Source: Halonatronomonas sp051745425
GTDB taxonomy: Bacteria > Bacillota > Halanaerobiia > Halanaerobiales > Halarsenatibacteraceae
Direction of reading: 5' to 3'
Assembly (NCBI GenBank): GCA_051745425.1
Contig: JBNJEB010000001.1
Span: 1-64,000, forward strand
DNA length: 64,000 nt
Shown here: in pieces, positions 35,284 to 43,137 of the stretch
Position numbering within the stretch: the first letter of the stretch is position 1
How the letters are laid out: each line of letters starts with the position of its first letter
Position numbers and translations under genes: made by a program
Notes under the pieces: generated by a model
Told to the model about the DNA's origin: nothing
What the model saw: only the letters and a program-made list of their open reading frames with translations
Databases searched by the model: none

Positions 35284-36240
35284 TTATTTCCCACTCTCTT
35301 CATAAGCAGAGATAATCTTTCTAACTAGATTATGTCTAACAACATCAGTCTCATCGAGATAAATAAAGTCAATCCCCTTAATTCCTGCCAGGATTTTCTC
35401 AACTTCTCCCAGACCGGATTTCTTGCTATATGGCAGATCAACCTGAGTCACATCGCCGGTAATTACAGCCCTGGAATTAAAGCCAATTCTCGTTAACATC
35501 ATCTTCATCTGCTCAGAAGTTGTATTCTGGGCTTCATCAAGAATTATAAAAGAGTCATCCAGGGTCCTCCCTCGCATATAAGCCAGTGGAGCCACCTCAA
35601 TAATATCTTTTTCCAAATAACTATTAACCTTCTCCGGCCCTAAAACATCAAACAAAGAATCATATAGCGGCCTTAAGTAAGGATCAACCTTCTCCTGCAT
35701 ATCTCCTGGTAAAAACCCAAGATTTTCGCCGGCTTCAATGGCTGGCCTGGTTAAGACTATTCTATTTACATTATTATTCAGGAGATTCTTGACAGCCATA
35801 ACTACAGCCAGATAGGTCTTACCTGTACCGGCAGGACCGATCCCAAAAACTATATCTGATCTTTTCATAGCATCAATATATATTTTCTGGCCCAGGGTTT
35901 TTGCTTTAATCTCTCTGCCCTTATAATTAACCTGTAAAACTTCATCATATAAATTTTTAAAGCTCAAATCACTATCATTTTGAAGCTGTTCAATAATATA
36001 TTTAAGTTGTCTTGAGTTTACAGGGTTATCACTTTCCTGTAATTCTAACATCTCTTCAAGGGTCCTTCTGGCAATAAAAACATTCTCTTCAGCCCCCTGA
36101 ACCTTAATCTCAGTTCCCCTGGCAATAACTTTAACATCTAATCTATCTTCGATTATTTTTAGATTATCATCTAGCTGACCAAAAATATTTCTGGCCTTAT
36201 CATAATCTTTTATTGTAATAATCTCTTCTTTATTGCTCAC
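35284..36240 (-). CDS. phoH: PhoH-family ATPase
   Basis: 318-residue PhoH/YqfZ-like protein. An N-terminal KH-like segment (LKIIEDRLDVKVIARGTEIKVQG) precedes the ATPase core with Walker A GIGPAGTGKTYLA (about 136-148), LTRPAIEAGENLGFLPGD, Walker B-like DSFIILDEAQNTT and the GDVTQVDLP motif. Role is thought to be in RNA metabolism or phosphate stress; it sits with ybeY, era and pgpH. In Bacillus yqfC and yqfD precede phoH; neither is present here. Confidence 0.95.
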   Translation of the reverse strand: MSNKEEIITIKDYDKARNIFGQLDDNLKIIEDRLDVKVIARGTEIKVQGAEENVFIARRTLEEMLELQESDNPVNSRQLKYIIEQLQNDSDLSFKNLYDEVLQVNYKGREIKAKTLGQKIYIDAMKRSDIVFGIGPAGTGKTYLAVVMAVKNLLNNNVNRIVLTRPAIEAGENLGFLPGDMQEKVDPYLRPLYDSLFDVLGPEKVNSYLEKDIIEVAPLAYMRGRTLDDSFIILDEAQNTTSEQMKMMLTRIGFNSRAVITGDVTQVDLPYSKKSGLGEVEKILAGIKGIDFIYLDETDVVRHNLVRKIISAYEESGK

Positions 36241-36295
36241 GTTATTCCTCCTTGTAACAGATAATTATTTAAAAATTTAACAAACCCTTCAATTA

Positions 36296-36323
36296 ATTAT
36301 AACATATCAGGCTCTGCTTACAA
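36296..36323 (-). promoter_or_regulatory. Promoter of the phoH operon
   Basis: Minus strand TTGTAA (36318-36323), 16-base spacer, TATAAT (36296-36301) with an upstream TG (extended -10). It begins just past the terminator of the small unit at 36332-36577. Confidence 0.65.
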
Positions 36324-36331
36324 ATAAGCAT

Positions 36332-36357
36332 AAAAACAGCCATGTTCTCACATGGCT
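36332..36357 (-). terminator. Terminator of the small transcription unit upstream of phoH
   Basis: Perfect 8-bp stem AGCCATGT/ACATGGCT with a GAGA loop (36338-36357), then GTTTTT on the minus strand. Confidence 0.85.
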
Positions 36358-36565
36358 GAATAATTAAGTTCAGATTTAGCTTTATTCAAGTCTTACTCCT
36401 ATCCAAATCAAGGAACAGTTTAGTTTTCCTCCGGCTTTGCTCCGGGATTCCTGCGGGAATGCTCCGGGATTTCTCCGGCTTGGTTTCAATTTAATTACAA
36501 TTCTATTATCGACTATTCCCTGAATTATATCTTCCTCAGATAAATAGATAAAATTATTCACCTGA
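36338..36565 (-). ncRNA. Candidate small RNA (or 59-codon ORF) with 11-bp repeats
   Basis: No recognised gene. The 380-base gap between phoH and the hydrolase gene has its own extended -10 promoter (36572-36577) and terminator (36332-36357), defining a transcript of about 230 nt. It opens with a TTATTC/GAATAA hairpin, then an A/T-rich part, then a GC-rich block (36429-36483) with five 11-bp repeat units. The transcript displays many GGA motifs. An open frame from GTG 36561 to TAA 36382 would encode 59 residues (starting with NNFIYLSEEDIIQGIVDNR), but there is no ribosome binding site, the start is about four bases from the expected 5' end, and an 11-bp period is not a multiple of three. I favour a regulatory RNA; a small protein is not excluded. 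Confidence 0.5.
36429..36483. repeat. Five tandem 11-bp repeats
   Basis: Plus-strand units start at exact 11-base steps: 36429, 36440, 36451, 36462 and 36473. Each begins CTCCGG (the middle one CTGCGG) and is followed by CTTTG, GATTC, GAATG, GATTT and CTTGG. The outer two units and the second and fourth units resemble each other, giving a mirror-like order. On the minus strand each perfect unit presents CCGGAG. The block is far richer in G+C than its surroundings. Confidence 0.85.
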
Positions 36566-36571
36566 ATAAAT

Positions 36572-36595
36572 ATTATATCATATAACTATTAAAAA
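36572..36595 (-). promoter_or_regulatory. Extended -10 promoter of the small unit
   Basis: Minus strand TGATATAAT (TATAAT at 36572-36577, TG one base upstream). No good -35 hexamer is visible. It lies just downstream of the hydrolase gene stop at 36620. Confidence 0.5.
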
Positions 36596-36619
36596 AGCTA
36601 GACCTTAATTGAAAATTTG

Positions 36620-37438
36620 TTAATTATTTTCAACAGTCAGGGCAAGATGGCCTAAAACTGCTGTATTAAATTCAGCCATCTTCTCATAGCAGGAAGCATG
36701 GCCGGCATCATTAATGGTAATTAATCTACTATCAGAAATCTTACTGGCTACCTCTTTCATTTTCTCTAAAGGAGTTAAGATATCCCGCTCGCCGGCAACT
36801 AAGAGAACCGGCATCTCTATTTCAGTCAGCCTGTCTTCGATATCAAAATCATAGGAACTCTCGGCCAGCCGATTAAACCTGGTCAACCATTTTTCATCTA
36901 AAACATCAGCAAGAATCTCTTCTCTGGATGCTAAAAACTCCTGATTATGTTTATAAAAATAATCTGAGTAGATAAAGGGCATCGCCAGCCTAAAAAACTT
37001 CCGGCCATCCTTTAAATCCGCAGCCTCCTGCCAGGCCTGACTGGCAGCTTTTAAATAGGGCGTAACCCTGGCAACTGTATTGGCTAGAACCATTGATTTA
37101 ATCCGTTCAGGATATTCAATAGCCATTAGCATGGCAACCATCGCTCCATAGGATATGCCAACAGGGATAACTTTTTCAACTTCCAAATGATCAAGTAATT
37201 GAATAATATCCCTGACATGAATCTCAATGCTGTAATCCTCTGGATAACTATCTGATAAGCCCTGATCCCTAAAATCAACCCGCAAAACTCTATAATTATT
37301 TTCAGTATAGACTGGAACAAAATCAGCCCAGCTGGCTGTACTCATCATAATTCCATTTAAAATTAAAACAACTGGGCCGCTTTCACCATCTAAATGATAA
37401 TTTAGCTTTAAACCATCATCTACAACAAATTCTGCCAT
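36620..37438 (-). CDS. Alpha/beta-fold hydrolase
   Basis: A 272-residue serine hydrolase of the alpha/beta family. The nucleophile elbow GISYGAM (Ser about residue 94), the acid strand VLLVAGERDILTP and the histidine motif NDAGHASCYE complete a catalytic triad; VLILNGIMMSTASWADF supplies the oxyanion region. Substrate is not identifiable; esterase, thioesterase or ring-cleavage hydrolase relatives are possible. ATG 37438 follows GAGGTGA. It is the last gene after glpX, 15 bases downstream, so it may belong to the ppsA-ccpN-glpX operon. Confidence 0.85.
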   Translation of the reverse strand: MAEFVVDDGLKLNYHLDGESGPVVLILNGIMMSTASWADFVPVYTENNYRVLRVDFRDQGLSDSYPEDYSIEIHVRDIIQLLDHLEVEKVIPVGISYGAMVAMLMAIEYPERIKSMVLANTVARVTPYLKAASQAWQEAADLKDGRKFFRLAMPFIYSDYFYKHNQEFLASREEILADVLDEKWLTRFNRLAESSYDFDIEDRLTEIEMPVLLVAGERDILTPLEKMKEVASKISDSRLITINDAGHASCYEKMAEFNTAVLGHLALTVENN

Positions 37439-37453
37439 CAACTTCACCTCAAT

Positions 37454-38455
37454 TTAATAATCTCTGGATGCTTTTATATTAAAAATATCCTTGGGAAAAT
37501 AATCTGGCTTCTGAGTAATTTTATGATCTGCTGAAATATATCTAACTGTCCCTGTCTTACTCCTCATTACCAGGGAATAGGTTGTTGCCTTATTTCCATG
37601 ATAGCGGACACCTTTTAAAAGGTCGCCATCGGTAATACCGGTAACAGCAAACATTACATCATCACCGGCTGCCAGATCTTCAGTCTTATAGATCTTATCA
37701 AGATCAGTAATCCCTAAATTTCTGGCTTTTTCTTTATCAGTCTCATCCCGGTAAATTAACCTGGCCTGAATCTCACCGCCCAGGCATCTAAGGGCAGCTG
37801 CAGTTAAGACTCCTTCAGTTGCTCCACCAATTCCAATAGCCATATCAATGCCGTTATCATCTAAAGCAGAGGCAATCCCCCCGGCAACATCGCCATCAGC
37901 CAGCAATTTAATTCTAGAGCCTACTGATCTAATCTCTGAGATCAAATCTTTATGCCTCTCTCTATCTAAGACAATTACAGTCAGATCTTTAACGCTCTTA
38001 TTTAAAGCCTCGGCAGTAGCTCTGAGATTATCTTCTACACTGGCATCAATATTAATGGCGCCTTTAGCTTTTGGCCCTACCATAACCTTATCCATGTAAA
38101 TATCCGGGGCCTGGAGCAGAGTGCCCCTATCGGCCACAGCAACAACTGATAAAGCATTAGGCAGACCCCGGGCTACCAGAGTAGTCCCCTCAACAGGATC
38201 AACAGCTATATCAAGCTCCGGGCCATCTTTCTGATCTCCAATCTTTTCTCCGATATATAAACGGGGAGCTTCATCCTTTTCCCCTTCTCCAATTACCACA
38301 ATACCGTTTATCTTGACAGTCTCAAACATTGTCCTCATTGCATCGACTGCTGCCCCATCTGCTGATTTTTTCTGGCCCTTACCCATCCAGGGGGCAGAAG
38401 CTAAAGCAGCAGATTCAGTTACCCGCACAAATTCAATCGCTAATTCTCTTTGCAT
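37454..38455 (-). CDS. glpX: Class II fructose-1,6-bisphosphatase
   Basis: Gluconeogenic enzyme that makes fructose-6-phosphate. The 333-residue protein shows ESAALASAPWMGKGQKKSADGAA split over its start (ASAPWMGKG, KSADGAA), GEGEKDEAPRLYIGE, the metal motif DPVEGTTLVARG and GIGGATEGVLTAAAL. This is the GlpX family, lithium-sensitive in other species. It is three bases after ccpN and in one operon with ppsA, which groups two gluconeogenesis-specific enzymes under one CcpN-type regulator. Confidence 0.96.
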   Translation of the reverse strand: MQRELAIEFVRVTESAALASAPWMGKGQKKSADGAAVDAMRTMFETVKINGIVVIGEGEKDEAPRLYIGEKIGDQKDGPELDIAVDPVEGTTLVARGLPNALSVVAVADRGTLLQAPDIYMDKVMVGPKAKGAINIDASVEDNLRATAEALNKSVKDLTVIVLDRERHKDLISEIRSVGSRIKLLADGDVAGGIASALDDNGIDMAIGIGGATEGVLTAAALRCLGGEIQARLIYRDETDKEKARNLGITDLDKIYKTEDLAAGDDVMFAVTGITDGDLLKGVRYHGNKATTYSLVMRSKTGTVRYISADHKITQKPDYFPKDIFNIKASRDY

Positions 38456-38458
38456 TAT

Positions 38459-39079
38459 TTAATCACTCCCTATCTCAGTTGCATAATCAACTAAAGCATT
38501 ATTAATCGAGGTCTTACTGATTCTTCCAATAACTTTATCATCTTCAATCACCGGCAATGAATCCACCTTATTATCAACAATTTTTCTGGCGGCCATTAAC
38601 AGAGTCTCGTCCTCAACAGCTACAATCACCTTTGGCACCCTGGTCATCGCCAGGCTTACCGGTATCTCATTGAGGTCTCGATTCCCCATCGCCATCTTTA
38701 AAAGATCTTTCCTGGAAATAACACCAACAAGTTCATCAGACTCATCAATTACAAAGATTGTCCCGGTATCTTCCAGAAACATCGTCACAATCGCATCATA
38801 GATACTTGTATCTTCCAGAACATTAACCGGTAATGACATAATCTCTTTGACCTTAATATTAAAGAGCGAATCCAGGGAACCAGGTTTAGGTTCCTGACCT
38901 TTATAAAAGTAACCTACTCTTGGCTTGGCATCCAGTATATCAAGTAAAGATAAAACTGAAAGATCGTTTCTAATCGCAGCCCGGGATAGTTCAAGGTTAT
39001 CAGCTATCTCCTGACTGGTTATCGGTTGATTATCCTTTACAAGTTCAATTATCTCTTTCTGTCTTCGACTTAGCTCCAT
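38459..39079 (-). CDS. ccpN: CcpN-type HTH-CBS transcriptional repressor
   Basis: 206 residues: an N-terminal winged helix-turn-helix (RQKEIIELVKDNQPITSQEIADNL is split as RQKEIIELV and QPITSQEIADNLELSRAAIRNDL), and two CBS domains (VKEIMSLPVNVLEDTSIYDA and VSLAMTRVPKVIVAVEDETL) that sense adenine nucleotides or sugar phosphates in related proteins. The family member CcpN of Bacillus represses gluconeogenic genes. Here it lies between ppsA and glpX, six bases after ppsA. A likely operator covers the -10 box of the operon promoter (41454-41476), suggesting autoregulation and control of PEP synthase and FBPase. Confidence 0.88.
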   Translation of the reverse strand: MELSRRQKEIIELVKDNQPITSQEIADNLELSRAAIRNDLSVLSLLDILDAKPRVGYFYKGQEPKPGSLDSLFNIKVKEIMSLPVNVLEDTSIYDAIVTMFLEDTGTIFVIDESDELVGVISRKDLLKMAMGNRDLNEIPVSLAMTRVPKVIVAVEDETLLMAARKIVDNKVDSLPVIEDDKVIGRISKTSINNALVDYATEIGSD

Positions 39080-39085
39080 ATCCTA

Positions 39086-41434
39086 TCATTTCCTCATATT
39101 ACGTAAAATCAACCTCTGTTCAACCTGGGCCACAAGCCTCCTTGTGTAATTTACAGTATCAGGATTAACACTAATACTATCGATGCCAGCTTCAACTAAA
39201 AACTCGGCAAATTCAGGATAAACTGAAGGTCCCTGGCCACAGATAGAAACTGTATTGCCATATTTGCCAGCAACATCTATAAGTTCCTGAATGGCAGTCT
39301 TAATCGCAGGATTTCTCTCATCAAAATAACCCATCCGGTTTAAGATACCTGAATCTCTATCAGCACCCATAATTAACTGGGTTAAGTCATTACTGCCGAT
39401 ACTGAAACCATCTATTAAAGGACAGAAATCTGCTGCCTGAAAGATAACTGATGGAACTTCAGCCATTATCCAGATTTTGAAATCTCTGCTCCGCTCCAGT
39501 CCTTCTTCTTTCAAGATTTCCAGAGCCCGTTCAACCTCCCAGGTTGTTCTAACAAAGGGAAGCATTAAATTAACATTGGTCAGGTTATATTCATCCCGGA
39601 CTTTTTTTACAGCCTTGCATTCTAATCTAAAACCTTCGATATATTCATCAGAGATATATCTAGAAACTCCTCGCCAGCCTATCATCGGATTGTTTTCTAC
39701 AGGCTCAACCTCTTCTCCACCCTTTAAGCCTCTAAATTCATTTGTCCTGAAATCGCTCATCCTTAAAGTTAATGGTCTTGGATAAATCTCCTGGGCAACC
39801 ATGGTAATGGCCTCAGATAACTGTCTGATAAATAAATCTCCCTCACCCTGCTGTAATAAATAAATCGGATGGGCACCAATCACATTGGAGAAGATAAATT
39901 CAATCCGCATCAACCCGATTCCATCAAAATCTAAATCTTTATAGCGATTTATCAGATGGGGCTCTCCTAAATTCATATAAATCTTTGTGCCAGTTATCGG
40001 TTGGGTCTTAATATTTTCCGGTGTCTTTAAGACCGGACCAGTACTCTGTTCAGCTGATTCATCCTTTGATTTAACCTTGCCTTCAAAGACAACACCTCTT
40101 GTCGAATCAACTGTTACAATTTGATTATTCTCTAAAATCTTGGTGGCATCTCCACAGCCAACAATGCAGGGTATTCCTAACTCTCTGGAAACTATAGCTG
40201 CATGACAGGTTCTACCGCCTTCATCTGTAACAACAGCTGCAGCCCTGCGCATGGCTGGAACCATATCAGGATTGGTCATTGAGGCTACAAGAATATCGCC
40301 TTCTTTAACCATCTCCAGCTTATTAAAATCTTCTACAATCACAACTGGACCGCTGGCATTACCAGGCGAAGCATTTAAGCCTCTAACCAGGGGCTGGAGT
40401 TCTGCTGCAGTATCAACAACAACCTCTTCATCATCACTATATTCATCAAGATCAAGGGTAGTTATTGGCCTGGACTGTAAAAGATAAACCTCAGAATCTT
40501 CACCGGCAATAGCCCATTCAATATCCTGGGGAGCTCCATAGATTTCTTCAATTCTTAAAGCCTGCTGATATAACTTTTCTATCTCATTATCAGTTAATGA
40601 AGAATCAGTTACAGCAGCCCGGCTGAGATAAGAAGCAGTCTTAACCACTTCTGTACCGACAGCTGAATCTCCTTTTTCCACAATCATCTTTATTTTTTTC
40701 CCAAGATTCTTTTCAATTAAATCACCATTATTTTTATCAACTAAATAATCATCAGGGGTAACTAACCCGGAAACAACAGCTTCTCCCAGGCCCCAGCTTG
40801 AATTAATTAATAAATGGTCCTTATTACCTGTAGTCGGATCAACAGTAAAAATAACTCCGGCCTTTTCACCGCTGACCATCTGCTGGACAACAACACTTAA
40901 AGCCACATCAGTCTGGACAAAATCTTTCTCCTGCCGGTAATAAATAGCCCTGGCAGTCCAGAGTGAAGACCAGCATTTCTTAACATGGTATAAAAGTTCA
41001 TCTGGACCAGAAATATTTAAATAGGTATCCTGCTGCCCGGCAAAGGAGGCATCTGGTAGATCCTCAGCAGTAGCTGAACTCCTGACAGCGACTTTCTCAG
41101 TTTTAACTCCTTTGTTTTTTAGTTTCTCATAGGCTTCTAATACATCAAGCCTAATTGCTTCAGGCATCTCTCCCTCAGCCATAAAACCTCTAATTTCCCT
41201 GGATAGCTGCTGCAGTTCGCTGGCGTTTTCAGTATCAAGACCATCTAACAATCTTTTAATCTTATCTTCTAAATGATTTTCAGCTAAAAACTCCCTATAA
41301 GCCTCAGCAGTTACTGAAAAACCTGGTGGTACATTTACACCATTATTAGTAAGTTCTCCTAAATTAGCACCTTTACCACCAACCAGATCAATATCGCCTT
41401 TACCAATCTCTTCAAACCATTTAATGTACTTCAT
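39086..41434 (-). CDS. ppsA: Phosphoenolpyruvate synthase
   Basis: Makes PEP from pyruvate and ATP. 782 residues: N-terminal ATP-grasp domain (GGKGANLGELTNNGVNVPPGF, then KVAVRSSATAEDLPDASFAGQQDTYL split at RSSATAEDLP), a swivelling phosphohistidine domain with GGRTCHAAIVSREL (catalytic His about 411) and a C-terminal TIM barrel with SIGSNDLTQLIMGADRD and VSICGQGPSVYPEF. The Thr-Cys-His order places threonine 409 for control by PpsR. It is first in the ppsA-ccpN-glpX operon. A PPDK is ruled out by the absence of PPDK-specific inserts and by length. Confidence 0.96.
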   Translation of the reverse strand: MKYIKWFEEIGKGDIDLVGGKGANLGELTNNGVNVPPGFSVTAEAYREFLAENHLEDKIKRLLDGLDTENASELQQLSREIRGFMAEGEMPEAIRLDVLEAYEKLKNKGVKTEKVAVRSSATAEDLPDASFAGQQDTYLNISGPDELLYHVKKCWSSLWTARAIYYRQEKDFVQTDVALSVVVQQMVSGEKAGVIFTVDPTTGNKDHLLINSSWGLGEAVVSGLVTPDDYLVDKNNGDLIEKNLGKKIKMIVEKGDSAVGTEVVKTASYLSRAAVTDSSLTDNEIEKLYQQALRIEEIYGAPQDIEWAIAGEDSEVYLLQSRPITTLDLDEYSDDEEVVVDTAAELQPLVRGLNASPGNASGPVVIVEDFNKLEMVKEGDILVASMTNPDMVPAMRRAAAVVTDEGGRTCHAAIVSRELGIPCIVGCGDATKILENNQIVTVDSTRGVVFEGKVKSKDESAEQSTGPVLKTPENIKTQPITGTKIYMNLGEPHLINRYKDLDFDGIGLMRIEFIFSNVIGAHPIYLLQQGEGDLFIRQLSEAITMVAQEIYPRPLTLRMSDFRTNEFRGLKGGEEVEPVENNPMIGWRGVSRYISDEYIEGFRLECKAVKKVRDEYNLTNVNLMLPFVRTTWEVERALEILKEEGLERSRDFKIWIMAEVPSVIFQAADFCPLIDGFSIGSNDLTQLIMGADRDSGILNRMGYFDERNPAIKTAIQELIDVAGKYGNTVSICGQGPSVYPEFAEFLVEAGIDSISVNPDTVNYTRRLVAQVEQRLILRNMRK

Positions 41435-41453
41435 TTTTTTATCACCCCTATAA

Positions 41454-41476
41454 TATGCTATATATAGTATAACATA
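41454..41476. promoter_or_regulatory. Probable CcpN operator over the ppsA promoter
   Basis: A 23-bp dyad made of two inverted 11-mers: TATGCTATATA on the plus strand (41454-41464) and TATGTTATACT on the minus strand (41466-41476). Both match the CcpN box I recall for Bacillus (TRTGHYATAYW) at every position. The second 11-mer contains the -10 box. The repressor gene is in the same operon. Confidence 0.65.
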
Positions 41477-41494
41477 ATTATCTTAAAAGGCCAA
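41466..41494 (-). promoter_or_regulatory. Promoter of the ppsA-ccpN-glpX operon
   Basis: Minus strand TTGGCC (41489-41494), 17-base spacer, TATACT (41466-41471) with TG two bases before it. Confidence 0.65.
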
Positions 41495-41507
41495 TAGTGT
41501 ACCACAT

Positions 41508-41538
41508 AAAAATAATAAAGCCCTTTTCAGGGCTTTAT
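41508..41538 (-). terminator. Terminator of the floA operon
   Basis: Perfect 9-bp stem ATAAAGCCC/GGGCTTTAT with a 6-base loop (41515-41538), then TTATTATTT on the minus strand, directly after the unknown gene at 41553. Confidence 0.8.
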
Positions 41539-41552
41539 GTTACGCTATTAAT

Positions 41553-42101
41553 TTATTCTTTATCTTTATAAACCGGTTTATAGGGTTTTAAACTTCTTGG
41601 AGGTGATAAAATCTCTTTCATCATTATTCCTGTTACCAGTGACTTATTATCAAAGCTCAAATCACTTGCTATTTCATCACTGCTCCCTATTTCACCTGAC
41701 TCAATAATAGATTTTCTTTCATATTTTGGTCTACCAGTTTTTTTATTATCGCTTTTATCCTTTGCTTCCTGTCTTTCCTTATATTTTTTAACAGTATCAG
41801 ATTCCAGAACTTCAGGTTTTTCCTTCTTTTTTTTCTTATCACCAAATTTATCATCAATCTCGGATAAATCCAGATCAAAGCCAGGTGGCGGTCCCTTTCT
41901 AGAACCTGGAGTAGATCTTGAAGTTCTAGATCTTTTATTACTCTTACTAGAGCTGCTTTTACGGCTATTTTGATCTGATTTACTGGTCTTTTCAGATCTT
42001 TCTTCAACACCTTTAAAAACCCTGATAATAAATCTAATTATCCTGGTTAAAATTACAATAAAGAAAAAGACAAATAATAGGAGTGAAAGTAGAGCTTCCA
42101 T
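41553..42101 (-). CDS. Unknown membrane-anchored basic protein downstream of floA
   Basis: I do not recognise this 182-residue protein. It has one N-terminal membrane helix (LLSLLLFVFFFIVILTRIIRFIIRVF), then a long, low-complexity Ser/Arg/Lys linker (SDQNSRKSSSSKSNKRSRTS), a Pro-Gly turn (GSRKGPPPGFDLDLSEID), a Lys/Glu-rich helix and a better-structured C-terminal end (LSFDNKSLVTGIMMKEIL). The C-terminal motif VTGIMMKEILSPPRSLKPY could be a peptide that binds a partner. It is 12 bases after floA and the last gene of the nfeD-floA operon, which suggests a role at flotillin membrane patches; this is inference. ATG 42101 follows AAGGGGTGAT. Confidence 0.75.
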   Translation of the reverse strand: MEALLSLLLFVFFFIVILTRIIRFIIRVFKGVEERSEKTSKSDQNSRKSSSSKSNKRSRTSRSTPGSRKGPPPGFDLDLSEIDDKFGDKKKKKEKPEVLESDTVKKYKERQEAKDKSDNKKTGRPKYERKSIIESGEIGSSDEIASDLSFDNKSLVTGIMMKEILSPPRSLKPYKPVYKDKE

Positions 42102-42113
42102 TTAAATCACCCC

Positions 42114-43133
42114 TTAGTTTTTATCCTTATTTTTCTTCTGCTTTTCTTGTTTCTTTTGAGTTTTATCCCGTTCTTCATCCTGGGATGATGATATACTTTT
42201 CCGCATCTTGGTATCAGATTCTATATTTTTAAAGTTCATATAATCCATAACACCTAAATTACCATTTCTAAAGGCTTCAGCCATGGCAAGAGGTACTTCA
42301 GCTTCTGCCTCAACAACCTTGGCCTGCATTTCCTGAACTCTGGCCTTCATCTCCTGTTCTTCAGCAACAGCCATAGCTCTTCTTTCTTCAGCCTTAGCCT
42401 GGGCAATATCTTTATCGGCTTCAGCCTGGTCTTTCTGTAAGGTTGCACCGATATTCTTACCAACATCAACATCAGCAATATCAATTGATAGAATTTCATA
42501 GGCTGTCCCTGAATCAAGGCCTTTCTCAAGCACTGTCTTGGAGATAGAATCAGGATTTTCTAAAACATTTTTATGAGATTTAGCAGAACCTACTGTTGTA
42601 ACAATACCTTCACCAACTCTGGCCAGAACTGTCTCTTCGCCTGCTCCACCTACTAAACGTTCAATATTTGCTCTAACAGTAACTCTGGCGGTAGCCATTA
42701 CCTGAATACCATCCATTGCAACTGCAGTTACAACCGGTGTCTGAATAACCTTTGGATTAACACTCATTTTAACAGCCTCTAAAACCTTTCTACCGGCAAG
42801 GTCAATGGCAGCTGCCCGTTCAAAGGTAAGCTCAATTTCAGCCCTGTGAGCCGCTATTAAAGCGTCAACAACTTCATCAACATTACCTCCGGCCAGATAA
42901 TGGGCCTCAAGCTTATCGCTGCTTAATTTAAGTCCTGCCTTATGGGTCTTGATCATCGGGCCAACTATCTGTCCTGGTGGAACCCTCCTTAATCTCATTC
43001 CTATTAGATTAAAGAATCCAATCTTAACACCAGCAGCTGTTGCAGAAATCCATAAACCCAGTGGAATAAAATAGAAAAATACAATTAGAAATAAAATTAC
43101 TAAAACAATAATCGCAATTGAAAAAATATCCAT
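42114..43133 (-). CDS. floA: Flotillin-like protein FloA
   Basis: Scaffold of bacterial membrane microdomains. 339 residues: a short N-terminal membrane segment (IAIIVLVILFLIVFFYFIPLGLWI), the FloA-type PHB/SPFH domain (AAGVKIGFFNLIGMRLRRVPPGQIV is split as VKIGFFNLIGMRLRRVP; HYLAGGNVDEVVDALIAAHRA), QVMATARVTVRANIERLVGGAGEETVLARVGEG and the Ala/Glu coiled part (AQAKAEERRAMAVAEEQEMKA). The tail is very Lys-rich. Next to nfeD, as in the widespread nfeD-floA pair. Confidence 0.96.
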   Translation of the reverse strand: MDIFSIAIIVLVILFLIVFFYFIPLGLWISATAAGVKIGFFNLIGMRLRRVPPGQIVGPMIKTHKAGLKLSSDKLEAHYLAGGNVDEVVDALIAAHRAEIELTFERAAAIDLAGRKVLEAVKMSVNPKVIQTPVVTAVAMDGIQVMATARVTVRANIERLVGGAGEETVLARVGEGIVTTVGSAKSHKNVLENPDSISKTVLEKGLDSGTAYEILSIDIADVDVGKNIGATLQKDQAEADKDIAQAKAEERRAMAVAEEQEMKARVQEMQAKVVEAEAEVPLAMAEAFRNGNLGVMDYMNFKNIESDTKMRKSISSSQDEERDKTQKKQEKQKKNKDKN

Positions 43134-43137
43134 TCTC

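Noticed and set aside
36429..36483. Small CRISPR-like array
   Set aside because: Units are 11 bases and contiguous without spacers. No cas genes nearby.
36382..36561. 59-codon frame as a confirmed small protein
   Set aside because: Possible but not supported: no ribosome site, start next to the expected transcript end, repeat period not a multiple of three. Kept as an alternative only.
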